Assembly (NCBI GenBank): GCA_004123355.1
Contig: SCHM01000005.1
Location: 806,001 to 870,000 of the forward strand
DNA: 64,000 bases
Direction: 5' to 3'
Source: Amphirosellinia nigrospora
Taxonomy: Eukaryota > Ascomycota > Sordariomycetes > Xylariales > Xylariaceae
This document shows positions 13,913 through 22,975 of the stretch, piece after piece; within the stretch, counting starts at the first letter, position 1; the number at the start of each line of letters is the position of its first letter. The notes beneath the pieces are model-generated. The model did not search any database and was not told the origin of the DNA. It saw nothing but the letters and a program-made list of their open reading frames with translations. Position numbers and translations under genes: made by a program.

Positions 13913-14988
13913 TCAAGGAAACGGGTAGCCCAGTGTGGCCATCACGTAACCCCAAGCCAGCATATAAGCCTCATCGGCTGGATCTACGATCTTCGATACC
14001 CAAGATGTATCCCTAACTACCTTGTCCCTTCCCTATGAGTTTGGCATAACGAGGCCGCTTTGAGCCATTCCCAGTCCCTCGGATACCACCCAGACTGATG
14101 CCAGTCGATGATCGCCACGACGCGCGGTAGAGATCCTTTTTCTCTCGGCGCGATCATTATGTTGCTCTTGTCCAGGTCACCGTGGGTGAAGACTACTGGC
14201 GTATCATCCGTTAGGCCCACCAACTCTTCGAATTCACGCGGGTTCAGGTCAAGTCGCCTCTGACAAGCGAACCGCGCGAAAAAGTCGTGGAACTTAGTTA
14301 TATCCTTAAACGGCCCGGCGTTGGGAGAGCCCGCATCGCTGAAGATGATATCGCTTATTCCCTGGCGCCCGATATGCCCTGGGGATTGTTAGCATGAGGG
14401 GGTGTGATGACGACCGGCGGTCTTTTCATCATGTCATTACCTACCCAGGTAATAGGGTTCCTTCTCCTGGCGAAGACTGCGCCATGCTTGCACCGATGTG
14501 TGAAGCTGGTTATAAACGGCGTCGCGATCCTGCTGGTTCAGCGACGGCCAGACGTCTTCTAGTGTATCCCCCGGGATCAATTCCATGAAAATAAACGTCT
14601 TGCCATCGTCTTGATACCATCCAAACAGCTCAGGCGTCGGCACCGTATCTTTCATATAATTATTGAAGTACCACAGACATTGAGCTTCGCCTATTGAGAC
14701 GTCAGCTCCGTACTTGACGACGAGCCCCAAGTCTTGATATTGAATCGCCGGGGGTTGCGACAACCGTGCGCGGTAACCATTGACTTCAATACCCCTTTGG
14801 CGAACTTCTGCTGGCGTAGGGAGCTCGATGCAATTCTTCTTGAAGAACGCAGTGTCGCGAAACACAATGTTCTCTGCATTGGGCAAATCTGCGAGGCGAA
14901 TCGTCCGTGGAGACAGCGTGGTAGTGGCTGGAATGTCACCAATGTGCGTGCTGGCAGATCCGGTCGCAGGAGACTCTGTGTCAACCAT
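13913..14988 (-). CDS. APH-like phosphotransferase family protein
   Basis: This belongs to the aminoglycoside-phosphotransferase (APH/choline kinase-like) fold, a large fungal family of small-molecule kinases with mostly unknown substrates. I start it at the ATG at 14988. The open frame reaches back to 15015 but only from a TTG. Exon 1 is 14445-14988, the intron 14379-14444 has donor GTAGGT, and exon 2 begins at 14378. Lys in VVKYG and Glu in FMELIPG mark the N-lobe. HGDLDKSNI (about 14160) is the catalytic loop and IIDWHQSGWYP (about 14100) is the metal-binding segment. Exon 2 runs into a stop at 14017, yet the next frame continues with a family-like ending DEAYML...GYPFP to a stop at 13913. 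One missing G in the run near 14031 would restore the frame. The gene is either truncated by one deletion or carries a sequence error. Confidence 0.82.
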
Positions 14989-16274
14989 TATGCCGAGCTT
15001 CTTTCTGCTGGTCAAATCTATTCAGTCGCCGGCCAATTTGATGCCCAGGAGGGTGTGATCAGGGTACCGGCATCTGCATGTGATTGGGAAACATGGATTT
15101 CATAGATAAATGCGAGCACAAATCCTGACTAGGGTACTGCGAGGCAACCAACATCTCACCCTTCAAATGGAATTAGCCAATGAACACAACTAACTGGTTT
15201 CGTGTACCCACTTTCTGAGCCTGGGAAAATGAAAATAACAATAAGAAGTTGGTCACACGGTCATTGTTTCTGTTGCCTGAGTAAAGAGAAATTTGGGTTC
15301 ACTTTCTAACAGCGCTTCGCCATACACGTCTATTGGCTGGTAAATAGGTGGATAGGTCATGCAGGTTAGGCACCTTGAGGCTGACGGAGCATCGCCATGT
15401 CAAATGATAACTACACTACCTACACTACATAATCGTGCTACGCCCCAACCAACGTTGCATGAGACTTGGCATGGTTATACTTCCACACAGTCCGTCTCTT
15501 ACATTGAAAGAGAGTAGGACTCGGTAGTAGTAAAATCATAGGTAAGCACCTATAATTATGGGGACATCCAAAACCAAGTTAATCGACGACTGGTAGTGGA
15601 AAACGTGACATCAATAGATTGGGAATAACTACATCCTACCTTGGCGGCCATGCCGGATCAAGGTGAATACCGTTGGATTTCACTCCGGCGAACCCCCGTC
15701 TCCTGTCCAGGGCCGTGTGACAAGGGACTTGTATGAGTGACTTTGAACTTAGTCAAATTCATCTCATAATTCACTAGGGGTCTCAAGGTCCATGGTTCTC
15801 TCCTTCTCTTATTTCGAGGGGGTTGACCTGGCCTTTTTATGCCCGAAGTTTCTTATGTACAGGATACTTCTCTATCGTATGTCTCCAACTCGCATTCGCA
15901 ATCTTTTGTGTTGTTGGTTCTTGTTGCATACTTCTGTTAGCGTAGTGTCGTATCGGAAGCAACATTAATAGTTGGGGCGGTAAAAAGTTGGGGGGGCTGT
16001 CCTATAACAGCAAGTATCCAGGGTCCTCTCAATGCCAACGGGCTGATGGCAGCCCCCAAGTCTCGTAGGACGCGACAATCGCCTCATAGGACTTTTTAGG
16101 GGCGTTATGAGAAGACGGATGGTTTATAAATGTGTGGTTCCGCTGATAGCATCTGTATTTGCGTCTCTCCACGGTTCAGCGTCTTCAACATTGTCAATAA
16201 AGTATATATTGTCTGGTGGATGATCAAAAACATACCCATAGCTGTCCGTTTAATATACTCCTCACTTTATCGGA
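14989..16274. other. Intergenic stretch
   Basis: No supported gene lies here. It separates the minus-strand phosphotransferase from a plus-strand gene and so must hold promoters for both. I could not define individual sites. Confidence 0.4.
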
Positions 16275-16981
16275 ATGGGGTTCTTCAGCAAGAAGAATGA
16301 CGCATACACAGGTGAAGAGCCGTCAACTACGAGTCACAACGAGGGGGCCGTTGGCCAGAATGTCGAAGTGCTCGCCCCAGTTCCGGAGACCGCAGAACAA
16401 TATCGATCTGTTTTTCTTCTTGTATATTCGAGCGCAACTTTCAAAGCCCATTGGGCCCTTTTTGCACCTCTTCTAGAGGATAAAGCATGCAAGATCGGGC
16501 GGAGGATCCATGTCACTGGAAGCGTTAGAGATGGATTTAAACACGAGATCCAACGTTCTTATGACCTAAGAAAAACCCGCACGAGGCCAGAAACGCCAAT
16601 AGAGATCGGCATCGTGTCAACGCGACATCTTGTTCAGGTCGGCCAGGATCTTGTGCACGATGTGGACACCACTGCTCGAGATGCATTCGAGCAACTTGTC
16701 CTATCGGTTCCGGCACCGAACCAGACCCTTAATGCGGCGTCTGACGACTCGGTAAGTCGATTCCATATATGCTGATCTCAGCCAACTTGACATGTGTGCT
16801 GACAGCTCCATAGGCGCCGCGAACAGGACGCGTTCTCAGGGTGAAGCTATCCGATTGCCAATGGTGGATTACGCAGGTGGTGAAGAGGTTGGTGGAACAA
16901 AACCACCTCCTTCCTCCGACTCGGGGTCTCAACAAAGGGAAAACTCCGCTTGAGATCCTGGAAAATACTCCCAAGCACTGA
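16275..16981 (+). CDS. Uncharacterised protein, paralogue of the facing gene
   Basis: The family is not one I can name. Exon 1 is 16275-16751 and exon 2 is 16814-16981, joined by a phase-0 GT-AG intron. The product is 214 residues and the frame is intact. A variable, charged N terminus (about 40 residues) precedes a core with the motifs VFLLVYSSATFKAHW, GRRIHVTG and a later DCQWW in exon 2. The opposite-strand gene at 17169-17799 shares these motifs in the same order (VLVYPSRLFAAHW, GDRIHVTG, DCQWW). The two genes are therefore paralogues in tail-to-tail orientation, their stops about 190 bases apart. No signal peptide, membrane segment or catalytic motif is seen. The protein is probably cytoplasmic. 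Confidence 0.8.
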
Positions 16982-17168
16982 ATGGTTGTCTCTTTTGTTA
17001 TATGTATTCAGCAAGGTTAAACAGCTAAATCAGTTATAAATTTATAGTGATCACAAGCTGGGACTTTCGACCGTCCTTATTGTGTTCAAGAGCCATCCTT
17101 GTTGTGGACTGAATAGGCCGTAAACGTTGGTGTCATAATTTGAAGTGTTCAATGTCGGGGAAGACTGC

Positions 17169-17799
17169 TTATTCCGCTATGGGACCGTTCATCTCGTCCC
17201 CATGATTCAGCGGCAGCAGAATCCCGCTTTTCACGAGTTTCAACGTAGCTTCTTGAAGCCACCACTGACAGTCTTTGACTTGAGTCCTCGGAGGAGGTAC
17301 CCCTGATTGTTGTCACGTGCGCCGTTCACTCTGTTGGACTCGGGCCGGGAGCGCTCACTTCCCTACAAGCCTTGTCAAACGCGTTGTATATATGCGTCTC
17401 AAGGTTTGGTTCGTCGGCAGCAGTCTTCATGCTGTCAAAGTCCTCGTTCTTCAAGGACACGTCGCTCACCAAGCCGATAGGATAGGCGTTGGGATGTCTG
17501 TCGTCTTCGCTCTTGTTGTACCCACGAATGTACTCGTACTCAAAACCATTCAGGCGATCGCCTGTGACGTGGATGCGGTCGCCAACATTTGATTCCGTTT
17601 CATCTTTGTAAGGCAGCCAGAATGACCAGTGCGCTGCGAATAGGCGCGAAGGGTACACTAGAACGTAGAGAGTGGAGTGCATCGTACGGTATGGTGAGGA
17701 GGCGGCAGCAACAGTGTCCGGGATATCTCCCGGTTGGGATATGCAGCGAGGGGTCGGCGAGAAACGTGTCGTTAAAATGCCGTAGTGGCTAAACTGCAA
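17169..17799 (-). CDS. Uncharacterised protein, paralogue of the facing gene
   Basis: This is the second member of the unknown family described for 16275-16981. Exon 1 is 17359-17799. A GTGAGC donor follows at 17358, and an acceptor at 17265 joins in frame to exon 2 (17169-17264), giving 178 residues. The sequence just inside that intron still encodes VKDCQWW in the frame of exon 2. This matches the paralogue's DCQWW, so the true exon 2 may start further upstream, with a one-base gap spoiling the phase. Without splicing, the frame stops at 17326. The core motifs VLVYPSRLFAAHW and GDRIHVTG are intact. The C terminus is shorter than in the paralogue. Confidence 0.72.
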
Positions 17800-18317
17800 A
17801 GTTGAAAAGAGGCAAGCTTAGTTAATGCTAAAGTGTGTGTGTATTGTGATGTAGAAGTAATGGAGGTGGTCTAGTTGTCGTGGTACCTATAGGCCACACG
17901 GTGACGCTAACGAGATACTGCAATTTACAGTTACATACTAAAAGACGCGATTCACGTATATTTTAGCTATTAACACATCAAACAAAACTAAAAAGTTAGC
18001 TAGCTTCAATTGTTGCATTAATAAAAACTAGTATACTAACCTAGTATTGCAAATATTAAGTATTACTTAGATTTTGCAAGAAACCTCCTCCTATTTAGAA
18101 GTACCTTTGATTCTATGCTTAGGTAATCGCTATGTCTTTTGCTAATTTCAGACCCCTACTAAGGGTCAGTGACCACTACTGCTTAGTATAGGGAGTGTGG
18201 GCCCGGGTAGGCATGGAGTTTGCAGATGTCATACCTATCTTTTTTTTTCTTATTGAAGTGGGCAGGCTTCAAGTGGTTAACGTTCCCTACTGCATCATGA
18301 GCTAGCTGCCCACGCCG
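17800..18317. other. AT-rich intergenic stretch
   Basis: I see no gene. It contains a thymine run near 18240-18248 and is AT-rich compared with the flanking genes. It would hold promoters for the minus-strand gene on the left and the ARP6 copy on the right. Confidence 0.45.
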
Positions 18318-19580
18318 ATGGCTCCCACACGAAAATCTAAAGTCCACCGCCACCACCACCCTCGCGGACCCTCGTCTTAGACAATGGCCGCTATACCATC
18401 AAGCGGGATTCGTGACCGACGGCATCGCTGACGACACGCGTCTCATCCCAAATTGCATCGCCGCGATCGCGACAATAAAACGTACGTGGCCTCCAGTGTA
18501 CCGATTTCAGCGAGGCCGTGTTCCGTCGCCCCGTCGAGAAGGGCTTCATCGTGAATTGGGAGGCTCAGAAAGAGATCTGGGAGCGCGAGTTCCTCGGACG
18601 GGCGCCGCAGCGATGCGATGCGCCGAGACGCGGTTGCTGCTCGCCGAGCCCGCCAACCCTTGCCCATCCTACAGGCCAACTGCGACCAGATGGTCTTTGA
18701 GGAATTCGGCTTTGCGAGCTACTACCGCGCCCCAGCTGCGTCCCTGAGTGCTAGTACTCACGCCGCGAGCTAGTCCTGCTCATCGATAGCAGCTATTCCC
18801 ACACCACCGTCACCCGTCTTCCAAGGCAAACCTATCCACCCGGCCGTCCGCAGGCTTGAATGTTGGCGGCAAGGTCCTCACCAACTACCTGACCCGCGTC
18901 TCTCCCTCCGTCACTACGATATGCGCAACGAGACCCACATCGTCAACGAGATGAAGGAGGCTGCCTGCTACGTATCCCTTGACTTCCGGGGCGACCTTGA
19001 GCGCATGTGGAAGGGCACACGCGGGAGCGTCGCGAGCCCTATCTAAACGGCGCCGGCATCGCGAAAGACTACGTCCTCCCCGACTTCCACACGAGATCCC
19101 GCGGCGTAGTACGTGACTACGACCCGGCACAGACGTCGCGCGCGAAACGCCTTGCTGTGGGCGAGGCCAGTGAGGATTCCTCACCCTGCGTAACGAGCGC
19201 TTCACTATCCCCGAGCTCCTGTTCAACCCCTCCGACATCGGCATGCGTCAGCCCGGGCTACCAGAGCTGATTTTACAGTCCTTGCAGTGTCTACCTCAAG
19301 GCTTGTGGCCTGGTCTCTTGCCAACATCCTCGTTGTGGGGGGTAATTCACTGTTCGATGGTTTCATACAGCGACTGGAAGAGGAGATCAGGAAAATCGTA
19401 CCCGATGAGTGCACCGTACGTGTAACGCGACCTCCCGACCCCATTACCAATACATGGCTGGGTGGTGCCAATCTAGCTCGAGATGCTCGTCTCCAATCAC
19501 TAGCTGTAACGAAACTTGAGTATGAAGAGCACGGAAGCGCTTGGCTGGCTCGTAAATTCGCATCAGGTCACGGCTCATGA
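18318..19580 (+). pseudogene. ARP6: Actin-related protein 6 (SWR1 complex subunit), frame-broken
   Basis: ARP6 is a nuclear actin-related protein of the SWR1 chromatin remodeller, which exchanges H2A for H2A.Z. The match runs from start to end but hops between frames. It begins with MAPTRKSK at 18318, then PPPPPPSRTLVLDNG (about 18343), LIPNCIA (about 18446), FRRPVEKGFIVNWEAQKE (18518 on), QMVFEEFGFASYY (about 18690) and LLIDSSYSHTTVTPVFQG (about 18777). It continues with LNVGGKVLTNYL (about 18860), LTNERFTIPELLF-like sequence (about 19183), ANILVVGGN (about 19320) and TWLGGANLA (about 19450), ending with EYEEHGSAW. I count at least eight changes of frame, mostly explained by single missing bases. 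The protein sequence between breaks is very well conserved. It is either a recently dead copy or a normal gene with base-level errors. Confidence 0.88.
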
Positions 19581-20638
19581 GGACTATAATCAGACCTCAA
19601 GACCTTGATTGGACACCAGACAAGAGTAGGCGCAGTTACGCTGCGGTGCCTAATCTACATGATACTCTGAAGTACTTCGAGCATGAACTACTACTCGACT
19701 CTCCTACGCTTATATAGCTAAGGTCTATCTCTCCCTCCGATCACCAAATCTTGCACTACATGTGCCAGGCATGCTCGCAACCAATCGGCATTTATTCGAG
19801 ATAAGGCAAAAGCTGTCAGAAGTGAGTGGAAGGAGGATGGTTTTCTGTTCGATAAAGTCGTCTTCACTCTACTTCCGACCACCGGGATTCTTTTCATCGG
19901 ATCGCCAACATTGAAGCTCGATGTCAAGCAACGGTTTACTGCTATTGTATCAAGGAGTATATCCGACCCGGTGTTGGCTATGTCAAGTACTCTGGGGCCC
20001 TCGGTTCCCCACTCGAGCAGCTATTGTTGTATGCTGCAACTAAAGCAAGGGGGAAAGGTGAACTGGTTGCCATTAAACTCGTTATACCCAATGGCCGACT
20101 AAGATGACCTTTGTGTGAATTACACCCCAGCTCCCTGTAGGAAAGGCGTCAACTTCTTGAGGCTGAAGTTTAGTCACGAGGGGTTCCCACAGCTCTCTTA
20201 TCATGCAGGTTTACGTGTTACACTCGGCAAGGACGATAGAGTTGGTTGGAAACTCGCCGGCCGTAATGAGGTCTCTCCCACGCTAATTTACGTACCTATA
20301 CCTTGAACGAGCAGATGAGAAATGGTATGGATGACAGCCCCTTGAGCCCCTTGAGTCTTTCTCTTTCCCATCTACAAGAAGCTCCCAGTGTGAACTTGGA
20401 GCCGAAAGCGATCCACGAGCTGGAAGCGACCTTATGGGTATTCACAAGGTGGTTAAATGAATGTCGAGCCTTTACTAGAAGGCTTGTAGTGTACACGAAG
20501 CTTCTGATATTGTCAATCAGGTACACATAGATAGACTTCGGCGCAAATCGCCGTTCTCGCGGTCCAAAATTCTGTCCCTATTTGGGCAACTCGAAAAAAT
20601 GAAAATATCAGAGCATTGATAGCTCACTTGCGCTGTCC
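19581..20638. other. Stretch without a recognisable gene
   Basis: Frames at 19718-19927, 19911-20102, 20115-20306 and 20303-20530 are open but short and show no motif I know. I cannot link them into a gene. Confidence 0.35.
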
Positions 20639-20944
20639 CTATGCTATCATGATGTTTGTATTTTCATAGATATCTCCAGTGCTATCCAAGAGTAAGATTG
20701 CGGATCTGGTATTCCAACCATCAGCCCAATAGCCATCCCAACCAAGTGCCTGTCCATTACCAATTTGCTCTTGCAATATCACGGCGGTCGAAACAGTATT
20801 CTCATCCAGAAAGCAATTTCCAATACTAGCCCACTTCCGCCGGAACGACGAACCGTACGAATAAGTAGCGAGGCCATGTCCTATACTTTGCGAACGCCTC
20901 ACGAATCCAAACCGATAACCATCGCCCGCTAACTCCACCAACAT
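20639..20944 (-). CDS. Hypothetical protein, possibly partial
   Basis: A 101-residue frame opens with ATG at 20944 and closes with TAG at 20639. It is rich in Gly, Trp, Tyr and Asn, with a repeated GxxWxxG flavour near its C terminus (ALGWDGYWADGWN). That composition recalls extracellular or sugar-binding domains, but I cannot assign a family. No intron or second exon is obvious. It could be the last part of a longer gene. Confidence 0.3.
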   Translation of the reverse strand: MLVELAGDGYRFGFVRRSQSIGHGLATYSYGSSFRRKWASIGNCFLDENTVSTAVILQEQIGNGQALGWDGYWADGWNTRSAILLLDSTGDIYENTNIMIA

Positions 20945-21169
20945 GGAATCCTAAATCAAATAGAGAATTCCCAAGCCCCGATCCCGAAAATGCGGGATCA
21001 GTAAAGCTCCACCGTACACCGACGTCCGCGACGGCGCGAGCACCCTACAGCAAAATTATTAGCTCATTTCTTCAAACAGGTCGTAGAAAAGCGGTGTTAC
21101 TCATACAGTCGCACTACGTGAAAGAGATTAGCCATCCACATGCACTCCACACATGGAGGAAAAGTCAAC

Positions 21170-21400
21170 GTACCAATTTCAGAGTCGAGCCCTCGTGGTG
21201 GATGATGCAATACCCGCCACCGCACGCCGTGCAGCGCTTCTGGGTCTCGGCGATGCAGTCGAGGCACTGTGGGCGAGTCTGTTAATGTTCGTCATTCGGC
21301 GGCGAGGGGGGGAGGGCGAAAACTCACGTTGTGTTCGCATTCCCAGCAGCTGCGAGTGATTTTCGGAGTCTGCCACATGAATCGTCAGCTTTCGTGGTGT
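21170..21400 (-). other. Cys-rich exon pair, likely part of an F-box-type protein
   Basis: On the minus strand, the pieces ITRSCWECEHN (about 21345) and CLDCIAETQKRCTACGGGYCIIHHEGS (about 21190-21270) are separated by a GT-AG intron of about 50 bases (GTGAGT...AACAG). The spacing of Cys pairs suggests a zinc-binding module. I recall similar CWEC...C..C..GGYC..H.EGS modules in fungal F-box proteins, which fits the F-box gene just upstream on the same strand (21597-22975). That gene, however, has its own stop at 21597. The module may be a separate small gene or a cut-off end of the F-box gene. Confidence 0.5.
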
Positions 21401-21596
21401 CCGTGATTTCACACTAGGTGATGGTAGGTGGTGGTGGTAGGTAGGTGTCAAGACAGGAGAGAGGGGTAGAGTATATCAGCATACAAATTTCCCTTTCCTA
21501 TGAAGAAAAAAAGGAAGTGAAGATGAAGCAAGTCATATCCCTGCTCATGATCGGATTACAACAAAATTTTGGATGAAATCTTTTTTATTTCTTTTT

Positions 21597-22975
21597 TTAG
21601 GGATCCCAGGCGCCTTCGTTAAGACGGAGGAGGATCTCCTCCTGCCCCTTGGCGACCACCACCCGGATGCAATCGAGACAGTAGCCCATCCGTACCTTGA
21701 TTTTGAGCTGGCCCGCCAGGAAGGCCGACTTCTCGTAGTCTTCGAGGTCGTCGTCGTTATCGTTGTTTGTGTCGTCGAGGTTGACGACGTGCACGTTGTT
21801 CCCGTGCTGCTCGCGCCCCGGTACCACGTAGCACGCCTCGCACCACCACTGGTTGCAGCTGAAGCAGTACCGCTCGCGGATGCACTCGAGGCAGCGCGGC
21901 ACGAAGCCCGCCGCCGACCACCCACCCCCTCCGAGGAGGAGGAGGAGGAGGAGCAGGGCCGCGGACACGTCGCCGCCCGGACGCTCGAGGCGTGCAGCGG
22001 TACGGGCGAGAGCAGCGGGAGCTCCTCGGCGCGCGAGTCCCCGTACGTGGTGAAGCCCTCGGGCGCGGTGCCGCAGGACGCGCAGCCCCCGACGGCAAAG
22101 GTCGCCACGGCCCACGGACTCCCGCCCGCCGGCGACACGCGCGTCTTGCCGAACGCGGCGGAGTTCTGGTGCCGCGGCCCCGTGCAGAGCACCGCGTCGA
22201 AACGCAGCGCCGCGCGGCAGTCGAGGAGCGTCTCGGCCCAGCCGTCGGCGATCGGCTTGCTGATCATGCGGCCCTTCTGGCTGTACCAGTCCTCGTCGCC
22301 CCCGTCGTCGACGGAGTCCTTTAGGGCGTGCTGGGACTTGTGGTTCCAGTCGGAGGAGGAGGAGGAGGAGGAGGCGGGGAGGTCCCGCGTGCCAAAGTAA
22401 TACAGCGCCTTGAGACGCGGGGTGTCGTCGGCGCGCGTGGGGCGGCAGGCGTACTGCAGCGCCTTCATGAGCTTGCGCTCGTTGAGGTTGCGGACCTCGC
22501 GGATGGAGAGGACGCGCACGCGCGAGGCCGGGTCCACGAGGATGTCGTTGAGGAACTCGGAGGTGACCGAGAGCCCGTCGAGCACGAGCGTGTTCACGTG
22601 CCGCAGGATGTCGCGCCGCCGCAGGCTCGCGAAGATGCCCCTGAGGGGGCCCGAGTAGAAGTCGTCCTCGGTGAGGTTCTCGTCCACCTGCGCGTTGCGC
22701 CACACCTCGCCGCCATGGTCGATGCCGTCGATGTCGAACTGCGCGGCCGAGACGCGCGTCAGGTCGAGGTGGCGGAACACGCCCGGGGTCGTGTGCAGCA
22801 GGTGCCGGAAGGAGCGCGAGGTGGCCGCGGTGCTGAGGATGGCCGAGATGGGCAGGTAGGAGATGGTTTGGTAGAGCACGAGGGTGTTGGAGAGTAAATC
22901 GAGGAGGCTCGGGGTCAGATCGGAGGTTCCTGTGTAGTCGCGCGTGTGCTGATGATCGAGGTCGCCGGAGGCCAT
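21597..22975 (-). CDS. F-box protein with Cys-rich C-terminal module
   Basis: F-box proteins bring substrates to SCF ubiquitin ligases. I start at the ATG at 22975 because the upstream part of the frame opens only from TTG. Residues about 25-75 form the F-box (LVLYQTISYLPISAILSTAATSR... then FRHLL). A leucine-rich middle part follows (LNTLVLDGLSVTSEFLNDIL), then SCGTAPEG and LPLLSPVPLHASSVRAA. From about 21930 the reading frame must shift by one. The next frame has the conserved Cys block RCLECIRERYCFSCNQWWCEACY (split motif, about 21833-21905) and ends with KIKVRMGYC...EGAWDP at 21597. Two (GAG)7 tracts (plus strand 21933-21953 and 22352-22373) encode serine runs. The gene is very GC-rich, which creates long shadow frames on both strands. 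Confidence 0.78.
21933..21953 (+). repeat. (GAG)7 microsatellite in the F-box gene
   Basis: Seven perfect GAG triplets encode a serine run on the minus strand. The tract lies next to the place where the F-box gene loses its frame. Confidence 0.9.
22352..22373 (+). repeat. (GGA)7 microsatellite in the F-box gene
   Basis: Seven triplets of the same type encode the serine run SSSSSSS after DLPA in the F-box protein. The tract lies in a likely loop before the Cys-rich half. Confidence 0.9.

Noticed and set aside
21573-22400. 275-residue plus-strand frame
   Set aside because: It is a GC-driven shadow of the minus-strand F-box gene. The minus strand carries the F-box and Cys motifs.
22328-22897. 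189-residue plus-strand frame rich in Val, Glu and Arg
   Set aside because: Same region and cause. The composition is that of an antisense reading of a GC-rich gene.
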